Shown here: positions 33,679-42,571 of the stretch, piece after piece
How the letters are laid out: every line of letters begins with the position of its first letter
How positions within the stretch are numbered: position 1 is the first letter of the stretch
Assembly: GCA_965243625.1 (NCBI GenBank)
Contig: CBDEVI010000002.1
Location: 1,240,001-1,304,000 of the forward strand
Direction of reading: 5' to 3'
DNA from: JAJECS01 sp965243625
GTDB lineage: Bacteria; Chloroflexota; UBA11872
DNA length: 64,000 nucleotides
The notes under the pieces: model-generated
What the model was told of the DNA's origin: nothing
Databases searched by the model: none
What the model saw: only the letters and a program-made list of their open reading frames with translations
Made by a program: the position numbers and the translations under genes

Positions 33679-36267
33679 CTAGTTGCTCCCGGATCGGAGC
33701 TGGAATTCGTGCATACCGGCGCCGACGGCCGCGATGGTGACCACGTCCGCGGCAACTTCGACGCCCGCCGGCGGGCGGTCCAAGGAGGACGCGGCGCCGT
33801 CGATTACCACCTCGGTCTGCGCCGCATCCGTTCGTGGCAGCACCACGTCCGCCGCCACGCCCTCGGGCACCGTGACCTGAAGCTCGAAGGCGCCTCCACC
33901 CTGCTTCCAGGAAACCTCGATGTCGCCCTGCGGCGCGGGATGCACGCCCCGCGCCCATTCCAGTCCGCCCGGCCGTGGGCGAATCTCGCAGGTCGAGAAT
34001 CCGGGACCGGTGGGATCGACACCCAGAACTCGCGCCAACAGCACGGTGCCGGTGAGCACGCCGCCGCTATGCACCAGACTGCGGACGCCAGCGGGACGCA
34101 CGCGTTGCTCGGTGGCCCAGGTGGCCATCTGCTCGTCGCGCACGATGCCGTTGCCGGCCGTGAAGTTGTCCCAGCCCTCCCAGATCGTGGGTTGGTCGGA
34201 CGCGCCCATCATGTAGGCGTAGCGCTCGCTGAGCCGCTCGGTGCCGCCCGGCCGCGGCCCCGCCAGCATCAGCGCGTCGGCCACGTAGCCGTAGAACAGG
34301 GGGCTCGTCGGCACCATGTCTTCCGGCGGGTTCGCCAGGTGGTCGGCGATGCTCGCGGTCTGCTCCGGCGTCGCCACGCCGTACATGACCGCCAGAGAGT
34401 TCCCCAGCTCGCTTACTACGGGTGATTGCGCGCCGTCGCGCACCGCGTCCACGAACAGCCCGCGCGACTCGTTCCAGAACTGCTCCCGCACCGTCGGGCG
34501 CACCTGCCCGGCAATCTCGCGCCAGCGCGCCGCGTCATCGTCCCGCCCAACATCGTCGGCCAGCGCCGCCGCGTCCTCCAGGCTCGCCACGTACAGGCAG
34601 TTGGCGATGATGCTCGCCCCCCGGAAGTCGTTGGGCGTCCAATCGATGTGATAGAGCGGGTGCACCCACGTCAGCAGGCCGGTGGTCCGGTCCCGGTGCG
34701 GGACGAACCAATCGAGTTGCTTCCGCACGCTGGGATACAGCTCCTCCAGCACCCAGCGCCGCCCGCCGTAGAGGTAGATCTCGCGTATGCGCGTGCTCCA
34801 CTGCAACATAAAGTGCTGGTTCACGTGCGTCGGCCAAAAGCTGGGCGGGAAGGCCATCATCAGGTTGCCGTCGCCGCGGTCGCTGAGCGTAAACAATCGG
34901 AAGTAGCGGTCCACCACGGGCAGGTCGCCCCAGGCCACGTGGGTGAACCGTCCCCCGTGGCTGCCGTCGCCGGCGCTCCAGGGCACGCGCTCGCGGTAGG
35001 AGTCGCATACGATCGTGTCCTCGATATGCGATTCCATGGTGTCGACGCACGCCGTCCATACCTTGTTCAGCACCTCGTCCGAGCACTCGAAGCGCCCGCG
35101 GACGTCGGCCGGATAGCGGTATTCGTTCAGGCCGATTGACTGGACCCGCACCGGCTGGAGCCGGCTCCGCACCGTCACGTGCAGATAGCGGAACTGTCGA
35201 TACTCGCCGACCTGCCAGGTCTGTCGGCCCTCGCGGGTGATGACACGGTCGCCATAGCGCAGCGCGGCCGGGATGCGCCCACCCAGCAGCTGCTGGCCGT
35301 AGGTCACGTCCAAAATGGCCCCGGCCGGCGCCTCGAACTCGAGCCGGGGATAGCCAAAGAGTTGCCGGCCGAAATCCACTACCACGTACGGAGCCCGAAT
35401 CCCCCGGCCGGGGGCGAACACGCTTTGCAGCGTTGCCGTCGAATCGTCAGCCGTCAGCGTCGCCGACACGTCGTCCGCAATCGCGTGTTCGAGCGGCAGG
35501 TGCGGCTCGCTGTACAGCAGCTCGGGAATGTCGATCTGGCCCGCCCGGCCCAGGTCGATGGTCTCGCCGACGTCCACGACCTCGCGCGGATAGAGCATTC
35601 GCTCCTCCATCTGCGGGATCTCGCGTTTCTCGAAGACGAACCACTCCACGTCGTTGCCGGTGATCTCGACCGCAGGCGCCCAATCGCCGTCGTCGAAGTC
35701 CAACTCCATCCAATCCGCCGGATCGGCCCCCGCGTCGTAGACCTCGATGAAGCCCACGAGGCTGTTGATCAGGTCGACGTCGGTGCGCCAGCCCTTAGCG
35801 GGCCGCAGCACCCAGTCCGAATCGGTGCCGATGGTCTTTGCCGAACCGTCCGCCTGGGTCAGATCGAGCTGCGCCCAGAGCCCCGCCCGTTCACCGACCG
35901 AGTAGGACGAACCGCTGCTGCTGCCCCAACCCGTGCCGCGGCTGCCTTCGATGCCGTAGTGATAGACCTGCACGGCGATGACGTTGCGGCCCGACGTCAA
36001 GTGCGCCGCCACGTCGTGAGTGTCGTAGCTCTTGCGCCGTGGATCGCTGCGCGCCGGGCCGCGGCCCAGATAGCGTCCGTTGACCCACAGCACATAGCGG
36101 TCGGCTGCCGAAATATGCAGTTCCGCCTGCGCGGTGTCGCTACCCAGTTCGAACGTCCGCCGGGCCATGAGGTAGCAATTGCGCGGCTTTGGGTCGCCGT
36201 CGGTCCAGATCCAACGGGCCGGCCAGTGCGATACCGCCGTCAGTTCCGGCGGGGTAGTCGAATACAT
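33679..36267 (-). CDS. Alpha-L-rhamnosidase, GH78 family
   Basis: 862 aa. N-terminal beta-domains (SHWPARWIWTDGDPKPRNCY; AELHISAADRYVLWVNGRYL; YDTHDVAAHLTSGRNVIAV) match the GH78 accessory domains. The (alpha/alpha)6 catalytic domain begins near residue 390 (RGRFECSDEVLNKVWTACVD) and contains CDSYRERVPWSAGDGSHGG (residues 421-439), the conserved D/E-rich acid motif. The C-terminal beta-domain includes CEIRPRPGGLEWARG and GDIEVSWKQGGGAFELQVTV. GH78 enzymes remove terminal L-rhamnose from glycosides and polysaccharides by inversion. No signal peptide is seen, so it is probably intracellular. ATG follows GGGAG. It is the middle gene of a sialidase-fold/rhamnosidase/sulfatase operon. Confidence 0.93.
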   Translation of the reverse strand: MYSTTPPELTAVSHWPARWIWTDGDPKPRNCYLMARRTFELGSDTAQAELHISAADRYVLWVNGRYLGRGPARSDPRRKSYDTHDVAAHLTSGRNVIAVQVYHYGIEGSRGTGWGSSSGSSYSVGERAGLWAQLDLTQADGSAKTIGTDSDWVLRPAKGWRTDVDLINSLVGFIEVYDAGADPADWMELDFDDGDWAPAVEITGNDVEWFVFEKREIPQMEERMLYPREVVDVGETIDLGRAGQIDIPELLYSEPHLPLEHAIADDVSATLTADDSTATLQSVFAPGRGIRAPYVVVDFGRQLFGYPRLEFEAPAGAILDVTYGQQLLGGRIPAALRYGDRVITREGRQTWQVGEYRQFRYLHVTVRSRLQPVRVQSIGLNEYRYPADVRGRFECSDEVLNKVWTACVDTMESHIEDTIVCDSYRERVPWSAGDGSHGGRFTHVAWGDLPVVDRYFRLFTLSDRGDGNLMMAFPPSFWPTHVNQHFMLQWSTRIREIYLYGGRRWVLEELYPSVRKQLDWFVPHRDRTTGLLTWVHPLYHIDWTPNDFRGASIIANCLYVASLEDAAALADDVGRDDDAARWREIAGQVRPTVREQFWNESRGLFVDAVRDGAQSPVVSELGNSLAVMYGVATPEQTASIADHLANPPEDMVPTSPLFYGYVADALMLAGPRPGGTERLSERYAYMMGASDQPTIWEGWDNFTAGNGIVRDEQMATWATEQRVRPAGVRSLVHSGGVLTGTVLLARVLGVDPTGPGFSTCEIRPRPGGLEWARGVHPAPQGDIEVSWKQGGGAFELQVTVPEGVAADVVLPRTDAAQTEVVIDGAASSLDRPPAGVEVAADVVTIAAVGAGMHEFQLRSGSN

Positions 36268-36346
36268 GGCTCACTCCCGGCAACGCCCAATCGCCGCATG
36301 GTAGCGCCAGCGGCGGCGGTCATCCGGCGCGAGGTGAGTGCCCGAC

Positions 36347-37951
36347 TTACTCGGGCGTCACCTCGACCGCCAGTCGCCGCACGTCGGTTGCGGCAAGCTC
36401 GGGACCGGTCGCGCGGCCGTACAGCGTCAGATAGCACAGCCCCGGCGCATCGCCCTGGATCGGCAACCGACGCTGCGAGCCGTTGGCATTGACCATCGCT
36501 TCGCCGCGGCCGATGTCCCAGGCCACGGTCACGGGCGTCCAAATGCCCGCCGGCAAATCCGCGATGCCCAGCGACGCATCCACGGCGCCGTCCGTGCGGC
36601 GATCGTTCGGGCGCCAGAACGCCTCGTCCAGCACGAGGTCAACGCCGATCGCATCCGCCGCGCGTCGAATCTCGAAACGCAGCTCGCCTCTCGGACCGAA
36701 GGGGAAGTTCCGTTCAGCCGCGGTGGGCCGCTCGTCTACGCGCTGCAGGCGGAGCATCGCCTCGCCGTCCTCGTGGGCCACGCCCACCCCGCCGCAGCCG
36801 TTGGTGGACCAGCCGCGCAGGCCGTGAGTGAAGTCGTCGGCGTCGGTCGTTTCGGTCAACACGTCGGGATCGAACACCACGTAGTCCGTCTCCACCCGGC
36901 GCCAGCCGGCAATCACGTGCGCGAACTGCACCAGGACGCGTCCGTCGGACAGCGGGTTGATGATCGGGTAGCTCACCTGGTCGTCCACGTTGTCGTGGTC
37001 GATCTGCCGCGCGAACTCGCGGTAGCCCTGCCAAGTGGCCCCGTCGTCATGCGATATGGCAGCGTTCATGACGTGCCGGGACGCATGCACCTGGCGCGTC
37101 TCGCCGCCGAAGGGCGGCCCCTGGGTGTTGTTCCAGACGAGCATCAAGCGGCCGTCGGCCAGGCGGGCGACCGAGCAGGGTGAATTCGGCGCTCGGAATC
37201 GCGTCGGTTGCGGCGGGCTCCAGGTGCGACCGTCGCTCGAGAACGACTCGTAGAGCCGACGGAACTGGGTGCGAATGACCATCCAGACCCGGCCGTCGCC
37301 AAGCTCCGCGGCCGTCGGCTCGACCGCCCCGGAGTGGCTGTGGCGCCCACCCGAGGGCACCGGCAGTTCCGTCGAGTCGGCGTGCCACGTGCGCCCTCCA
37401 TCGTCCGAATAGCACGACTTGGCCACGTTCTTGCCCGCCTCGCGGTCGAAATCGTAGAAGTGCAGCGGCAGCAGCAGCCGCCCGCTCGATAGCTGCGTGA
37501 AGCCCAGCAGCGCGCCGGTGTACTCATGGCCATAGTCCACGCGGTGCGGCAGCTCCCAGGTAGCGCCGCCGTCGCGGGAGGCGACGTGAAAGACGTCGCA
37601 GCGCATTTCGTCGCGACCCGGGCGCTCGATGTCCTTGGGCCACTTGAGAAACCGCATCCCGATCCCGTGCAAATCGCCGTTGCGGTCGACGAGAGCGCGA
37701 CCGAGCGTCCAGAGCCCCGCACTGCCGGGCATGGTGCGGACGACCTCCGGCTCGGACCAGACGACGGGTATGCCGCGACCGCGTCGCATCAGCAGGCGCT
37801 CCGGCGTCCACGGATCGTCGAAGGCCGCGCCCCCCAGCGTCTCTTGGAAGGGCGGCTTGCCCTCGGCCGTCAGCGTGAAGAACTGCCCGTCGGGCAACTC
37901 GACGATCTGCCCGAGCCTGGTGCCGGCGCGGTAGCGGGGGGTGGGGAGCAT
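36347..37951 (-). CDS. Sialidase-fold (Asp-box/BNR) protein with C-terminal beta-domain
   Basis: 534 aa from MLPTPRYRAGTRLGQIVELP, with AAGGAAG just upstream; the longer frame is rejected. Asp-boxes S-x-D-x-G-x-T-W recur: SRDGGATW, SDDGGRTW, SSDGRTW and SHDDGATW, giving a six-bladed propeller of the GH33/exo-sialidase superfamily. The arrangement RHSHSGAVEPTAAELGDGRV and NSPCSVARLADGRLMLVWNN is common in uncharacterised sialidase-fold glycosidases. A ~160-residue C-terminal region (from ~375) looks like a lectin-like domain. No signal peptide. First gene of the GH78/sulfatase operon, so it probably acts on the same glycan. Not closely similar to the four-gene sialidase-fold array at 41351-46398. 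Confidence 0.85.
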   Translation of the reverse strand: MLPTPRYRAGTRLGQIVELPDGQFFTLTAEGKPPFQETLGGAAFDDPWTPERLLMRRGRGIPVVWSEPEVVRTMPGSAGLWTLGRALVDRNGDLHGIGMRFLKWPKDIERPGRDEMRCDVFHVASRDGGATWELPHRVDYGHEYTGALLGFTQLSSGRLLLPLHFYDFDREAGKNVAKSCYSDDGGRTWHADSTELPVPSGGRHSHSGAVEPTAAELGDGRVWMVIRTQFRRLYESFSSDGRTWSPPQPTRFRAPNSPCSVARLADGRLMLVWNNTQGPPFGGETRQVHASRHVMNAAISHDDGATWQGYREFARQIDHDNVDDQVSYPIINPLSDGRVLVQFAHVIAGWRRVETDYVVFDPDVLTETTDADDFTHGLRGWSTNGCGGVGVAHEDGEAMLRLQRVDERPTAAERNFPFGPRGELRFEIRRAADAIGVDLVLDEAFWRPNDRRTDGAVDASLGIADLPAGIWTPVTVAWDIGRGEAMVNANGSQRRLPIQGDAPGLCYLTLYGRATGPELAATDVRRLAVEVTPE

Positions 37952-38062
37952 CTGGTCTTCCTTGCCTGAGCGATTCGAAACCGGCGAGCGGCGCGCAAGC
38001 CTACCAGCGGGCCGACGAGACCTTGGGATACGCTGCGGAGTCGCCCGACGGGAGAGCCGCGC

Positions 38063-39001
38063 ATGGCCAAGCCGCACCGAATGACGCCCGACGAGATCAA
38101 GACGCAACTCGAAGGCCCGGTGATGTCGATTCCCACCAGCTTTCTGGCCGACGGCCCGATCGACTACGACGGCGTCGCCAACATCATCGAGACCGGCATC
38201 GCGGGCGGCACCCAGGTCGCGCTGCTGACGATCGGCGACAGCCAGTTCGCCTACATGCGCGAGCAGGAGGTGGCCGACATCACGCGCTTCGTCGTCGACC
38301 GCACGGACGGGCGCGCAATGGTCGTCGCCGCGACCGGTTTATGGGCCACGACCCAATCCGTCGAATTCGCGCACTACGCGAGGGACGTCGGCGCCGACGT
38401 GGTGATGGCGGCGCCGTCGGGTCAACTCGGCGATCCCGTCGGCATGGCGGCCCACTACAAGGCCGTGGCGGCGGTCATGCCCGTGATGGTCGTCGGCTTT
38501 CCGCCCCACGAAATGCTGCATCGGCTGGTGGACGAGCCGAACATCTGCTGCATGAAGGAAGACGGCACCGACGCTTACGCCGTGCAGACCATCGAAGAGT
38601 TTGACGGCCACTGGAAGTTCATGAGCGGCGGCAAGCTCGGGCGCCACATGCTGCAGTGGACCTACGGCTGCCGCAGCTTCATGGACTGGTCCACCAGCTT
38701 CGCGCCCCAGGTCGGCAGCCGGTTCTGGAATTCGCTCCAATCGGGTGACATTGCTGACGCGGCGAAGGTGGTGCGGGACATCGAGACGCCGCTGTTCGAC
38801 TTGTCCGGACATCCCAAGGTCGTCCGCATTGGCAAAGCATTCCCCGGCGGGTGGCAGTCGCTCTGGCGCGCGTGCCTGGAGCTGAATGGCATCGCGTCGC
38901 GGCACTTGCGGCTGCCGCACACGTCGGCGGATGAGTCCGACCTCGAGCGAGTCAAGCCGGAGCTCGAGCGGCTGGGTCTGGTGGGGACCTCCGCCGGCTA
39001 G
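38063..39001 (+). CDS. Dihydrodipicolinate-synthase-family protein
   Basis: 312 aa from MAKPHRMTPDEIKTQLEGPV, with GGGAGA upstream. PVMSIPTSFLADGPIDYDG and NICCMKEDGTDA (Schiff-base lysine in CMKEDG) place it in the DHDPS/N-acetylneuraminate lyase family. The YNxP tyrosine is replaced by VVGFPPHEM. Its N-terminus parallels the three paralogs at 60639-63336 (MRDHDEVRALLDGPINSLPT type). Probably a pyruvate-dependent aldolase or a lyase of a keto-deoxy sugar acid. Divergent from the sialidase-fold/GH78/sulfatase operon and separated by 111 bases, so the two may share a regulatory region. Confidence 0.85.
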   Translation: MAKPHRMTPDEIKTQLEGPVMSIPTSFLADGPIDYDGVANIIETGIAGGTQVALLTIGDSQFAYMREQEVADITRFVVDRTDGRAMVVAATGLWATTQSVEFAHYARDVGADVVMAAPSGQLGDPVGMAAHYKAVAAVMPVMVVGFPPHEMLHRLVDEPNICCMKEDGTDAYAVQTIEEFDGHWKFMSGGKLGRHMLQWTYGCRSFMDWSTSFAPQVGSRFWNSLQSGDIADAAKVVRDIETPLFDLSGHPKVVRIGKAFPGGWQSLWRACLELNGIASRHLRLPHTSADESDLERVKPELERLGLVGTSAG

Positions 39002-39143
39002 GCGACGTCGCCGCGGCCCGACGAACGTGCCTGCCATTGCCGAAGTGAACGGCACCCAGGCCGCAAGCGCGACACCGGCACAGGGCCCCTGACGTCGGCG
39101 GGAAGCCTTCGGGCCCGGGCGAACGACGGTCTGGTGCTAGCGG

Positions 39144-40115
39144 CTACTCGCCCGACTGGCTGCGCCCGCGCACGTCGAACGCGTCGCGCAGGCCGTCACC
39201 CATGAAGTTGATGGAAAGCACCGCGATGCTGATCGCGGCGCCCGGCGCGATCCACAGCCACGGGAAGCCGGCCAGGAAGGCGATGCCACGCGCGCTGTTG
39301 ATCATCGATCCCCAGCTTGCGGCAGGTTCGGTGACACCGAATCCGAGGAAGCTCAGCCCGGCCTCGGCCAGAATCGCGCCGGCCACGCCCAGCGTGATCG
39401 CCACGGTTACCGGGCCGACGATGTTCGGCAGGATGTGGCGCACGATGATGTAGCGGTACCCCGCCCCAAGCGCGTGCGACGCGGTGACGTACTCCAATTC
39501 GCGCATCACCAGGATATTGCCGCGGAACAGCCGCGCCAGGCCGGGCCAGCCGAAGATCCCGATGATAACCATGATGTTGAAAATATTCGGACCAGTAATA
39601 CCGGCCAGGATGATGATGAGAATGAACGTCGGAAAGGTCATCACGAAGTCGGTAAACCGCATTAACGCATCGTCGATGTAGCCGCCGGCGAGCCCTGCGA
39701 TGGATCCGATGATGAACCCGATGACGACGTAGATGGAAACCGCCACGATGCCCACCGACAGCGATACGCGCGCACCCTGCAGAATGCGGGCGAACACGTC
39801 ACGCCCGACTTGATCGGTGCCCATCCAGTTCACGGTGTCCGGGGGCCGATTGACCTTGAAAAGGTGCGGCTTCTCGGGGTCAAACGGCGAAACGACCGCT
39901 TGAGCGGAAGCCAGCAGCGCCATGTTGATCAGACAAATGAATCCCGCGAGAGCCAGCTTGTGCGAGAGGAATCGGCGAATCGCCCGCCGAAACGGCGACA
40001 GCTCGGGCGGAAGGTGGATCAGGTCGTCGTCGGCCGCGAGATCGGCAGCCGCCTGGGACCTGCCCGCACCCGGCTGGGCGCTTCGCTCGTCCATCGCTCG
40101 ACTCTCCGTGCTCAT
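39144..40115 (-). CDS. Opp/Dpp-type ABC transporter permease, DppC/OppC class
   Basis: 323 aa from MSTESRAMDERSAQPGAG, with GAGGAGG immediately upstream. The N-terminal OppC_N helix is LALAGFICLINMALLASAQAV. The MetI-like core contains DQVGRDVFARILQGARVSLSVG, IYVVIGFIIGSIAGLAGG and the EAA-type loop YVTASHALGAGYRYIIVRHILP. It has six predicted membrane segments. With the DppB-class partner 18 bases upstream it forms a heterodimeric channel. Neither ATPases nor solute-binding protein adjoin. The ATPases at 468-2626 are the only Opp/Dpp ones in the window. Confidence 0.93.
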   Translation of the reverse strand: MSTESRAMDERSAQPGAGRSQAAADLAADDDLIHLPPELSPFRRAIRRFLSHKLALAGFICLINMALLASAQAVVSPFDPEKPHLFKVNRPPDTVNWMGTDQVGRDVFARILQGARVSLSVGIVAVSIYVVIGFIIGSIAGLAGGYIDDALMRFTDFVMTFPTFILIIILAGITGPNIFNIMVIIGIFGWPGLARLFRGNILVMRELEYVTASHALGAGYRYIIVRHILPNIVGPVTVAITLGVAGAILAEAGLSFLGFGVTEPAASWGSMINSARGIAFLAGFPWLWIAPGAAISIAVLSINFMGDGLRDAFDVRGRSQSGE

Positions 40116-40133
40116 GTTCCTCCTCGTCCCCAA

Positions 40134-41102
40134 CTACGTGTGACGGACGCGCGGGTCCACCCACGCGTACGCGATGTCCGTAAGGAGGTTGGCCGCCAGC
40201 GTAATCACCGACGAGATGATCAGCACGCCCATGATGACCGGGTAGTCACGCTGCAAGAGGGCCGTGTAGCCCAGCAGGCCAATGCCCGGCCAGCGGAAGA
40301 TCGTTTCGACAATCAACGCGCCGCCGAACAGCACCGGCAGCCGCAGACCGATCAGCGTGACGATCGGGATCAGCGCGTTGCGGAACACGTGCTTCCAGAG
40401 AATCAGCCGCTCGCTGAGGCCCTTGGCCCGGGCCGTCGTCACAAAGTCGGCGGAGATGGTGTCCAGCACGGACGCACGCGCATAGCGCATCAGGCCGGCG
40501 ATGTCGTTCATCGCCAGCGCGAACACCGGCAGCACCGCGTGGTGCAGCAGGTCCCAGTTAATGCCGGTTTCACCACCGGGCGTCCACATGCCGAACGTCG
40601 GGAACCACCCCAGTGTCACCGCGAAAATGAACATGCCCATCAGAGCGAAGAAAAACTCCGGCACCGACAGCATGAAGAACGCGCTGATCGTGAGCGTGTA
40701 GTCCAGGCGCGAATACTGGTAGAGCGCGGAAATCACGCCAAACAGCAGACCGAGGGCCAGGCCCACCGCCACCGTGGCCGTCATCAAGCTAATCGTCGGC
40801 GGCAGCCGGTCGATGATCAGTTCCAGCACGGGAACATTGTGCGTCTGGATGGAGTAGCCCAGATTGCCTTGGATGGCTTCCTTCAACCAGAGGAAGTACT
40901 GCACCGGCACCGGCTTGTCGAGTCCGTACTGGGCGAGAAGCTCGTCGATCTCGTGCGGGCCCATATAGAGCATCTCTTCGGGATCGATCAACGCCTGAAT
41001 CGGGTCGCCCGGTGCGAGCTGGAAGACGATGAACGAGGTCAGCGACAGCAAGAACATCAGCGGAATCGAGATCAGAACGCGACGGATGATGTATTGGGTC
41101 AT
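40134..41102 (-). CDS. Opp/Dpp-type ABC transporter permease, DppB/OppB class
   Basis: 322 aa. It starts MTQYIIRRVLISIPLMFLLS, the typical DppB N-terminal helix, followed by FIVFQLAPGDPIQAL, LKEAIQGNLGYSIQTHNVPV, and the EAA loop DFVTTARAKGLSERLILWKH. LPVLFGGALIVETIFRWPGIGLL is the family hallmark near the C-terminus. Six membrane segments. Forms the channel with DppC-class protein. Its promoter would lie in the 248-base divergent gap before the first sialidase-fold gene, so importer and glycosidase array may be co-regulated. Confidence 0.94.
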   Translation of the reverse strand: MTQYIIRRVLISIPLMFLLSLTSFIVFQLAPGDPIQALIDPEEMLYMGPHEIDELLAQYGLDKPVPVQYFLWLKEAIQGNLGYSIQTHNVPVLELIIDRLPPTISLMTATVAVGLALGLLFGVISALYQYSRLDYTLTISAFFMLSVPEFFFALMGMFIFAVTLGWFPTFGMWTPGGETGINWDLLHHAVLPVFALAMNDIAGLMRYARASVLDTISADFVTTARAKGLSERLILWKHVFRNALIPIVTLIGLRLPVLFGGALIVETIFRWPGIGLLGYTALLQRDYPVIMGVLIISSVITLAANLLTDIAYAWVDPRVRHT

Positions 41103-41350
41103 GTCATCCCCTCACGCCGAAGCGTGGTCCGTGAGTAGCGCGTCCGCTCCACGCAAGAGTTCCGAGCACGCGCATGCTACTCAATTCACGCTGTGACCGG
41201 CAACACGGCAAATGGCACGCTCGGCAACTCGAGGATTCCCTGGGTCGCGATCCCAAGCGGAGTCTCGAGATTCGCGCGGCGCCGGCCGTCGTGGTGTACT
41301 CAAGCTGCGAAGCCTCCGCAGCCCGGCAGGGCTCGAAGGAGCTCAGGCCC
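41103..41350. other. Divergent intergenic region, importer versus sialidase-fold array
   Basis: 248 bases between the starts of the DppB-class gene and the first sialidase-fold gene. It must hold promoters for both directions. No clear operator palindrome or repeat-family member is seen. An open frame continues upstream of the sialidase-fold start, but the AAGGAG and protein similarity mark 41351 as the start. Confidence 0.5.
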
Positions 41351-42559
41351 ATGCTGACCTCGGCCACCTACGCTCGCGACGGCCGACGCGCCTCCATTTC
41401 GGTCGAGCGCATCGACACGTTTCTCGAATACACGGACACCATCGTGAACTTTCCGGGAATCGTCGTGCTCGACGGAGATCGGCTGGTGCTGAGCGCCAAC
41501 CACGCCCGTCACGGCGACTGGGACGGCGAGCCGCTGCGCACGTTCCTGTCCGAGGACGGCGGCGCTTCCTGGACGCTGCTGGGGCTCGACAGCCCGTTCC
41601 TCGACGCCCACCCGCTGACCGGTGAGAACTACCTCACCTTCGCCGGCGGCAACCGCGGCTATATGCGGGACGGCACCATCACCCACATCGACGTCCACCA
41701 GGCCGACCTCGAGAAACGCGCGTGGAGCCGGCGCGAAGGCCCGATGCACGCCATCATGCAAACGCCGGACCCCACGTTTCGCTGGCGACGCTGGAGCGCG
41801 TCCGGCGAGCCGTTGGAGAACCGCCTCATCACGCTCCAGAACACGCCCTGGGAGACGGGGTCGTACGAGAACTACGCCCGGATTCTCGAGCTCGGCAACG
41901 GCGAGCTGCTCACGGCCATGGGCGTACTCGCCGGCGCTCCGCCGCGCCTGCCCGGCACGGACCGCCGGGGCCGCCCCCACTACAACATGCGCTTCTCGGC
42001 GTGCATCGTCCGCTCCCACGACAACGGCCAAACCTGGGAAGTCACGGCGGCCTTCCATCCCTGGGAGCACGAGCAGGTCTACGGCCCGCACGACCGAGCC
42101 GTCGACGAAGGATTCGACGAAGCCGACCTGGAGATCGCGTCCAACGGCGACCTGGTGCTGATCATGCGCAGCGGCTCGTACTCGCCGATTTTCCAGACGC
42201 GCTCCGCCGACGGCGGCGAAACCTGGTCCGAGCCCGAGAACATGGGCTGGCCCGCCGTGAAGCCGCGGCTCCACCTTCTGTCGAACGGTGTGTTGGCGGC
42301 CGTATCGGGTCGGGGCGGCTATGGGCACCCGCAGGTCACGCACGTGACCCTGAGCCTCGACGGCACCGGCAACCACTGGGAGATGCCCTTCGCCTTCCAC
42401 ACCGGACCCGGGTGCTCCTATACCACGACCTTCGTCAAGGACGGCCAGCTGCACGTCGTTTTCTCGCACTCCGACTTCACCCGCGAGATGGGCGCCCACC
42501 AGCTGCCCTCACAGCGCATCCGGCGCGCGGTCATCAACGTCGAGGCCCACGATGGCTGA
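41351..42559 (+). CDS. Sialidase-fold (Asp-box) protein, tandem array member 1
   Basis: 402 aa, start MLTSATYARDGRRASISVER with AAGGAG 9 bases upstream. Asp-boxes: LSEDGGASW (residues ~66-74), RSHDNGQTW and RSADGGETW. Array-specific hallmarks shared with the next three genes: SVERIDTF, NFPGIVVLDGDRL, VDEGFDEADL, MRSGSYSPIFQTRS, VKPRLHLLSNGVLA, GYGHPQVTHV, FHTGPGCSY, and LPSQRIRRAVINVE at the C-terminus. The predicted six-bladed propeller belongs to the sialidase superfamily, but the substrate is unknown and the conserved GHPQVTHV/HTGPGCSY block is not a classical GH33 feature. No signal peptide, so cytoplasmic. The next gene begins 12 bases after its stop. Confidence 0.85.
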   Translation: MLTSATYARDGRRASISVERIDTFLEYTDTIVNFPGIVVLDGDRLVLSANHARHGDWDGEPLRTFLSEDGGASWTLLGLDSPFLDAHPLTGENYLTFAGGNRGYMRDGTITHIDVHQADLEKRAWSRREGPMHAIMQTPDPTFRWRRWSASGEPLENRLITLQNTPWETGSYENYARILELGNGELLTAMGVLAGAPPRLPGTDRRGRPHYNMRFSACIVRSHDNGQTWEVTAAFHPWEHEQVYGPHDRAVDEGFDEADLEIASNGDLVLIMRSGSYSPIFQTRSADGGETWSEPENMGWPAVKPRLHLLSNGVLAAVSGRGGYGHPQVTHVTLSLDGTGNHWEMPFAFHTGPGCSYTTTFVKDGQLHVVFSHSDFTREMGAHQLPSQRIRRAVINVEAHDG

Positions 42560-42571
42560 TTGGAGGCACAC

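Noticed and set aside
39810..41138. Long plus-strand frame opposite the Opp/Dpp permeases
   Set aside because: Charged, His/Gln/Arg-rich antisense shadow; the permease frames have membrane helices and family motifs.
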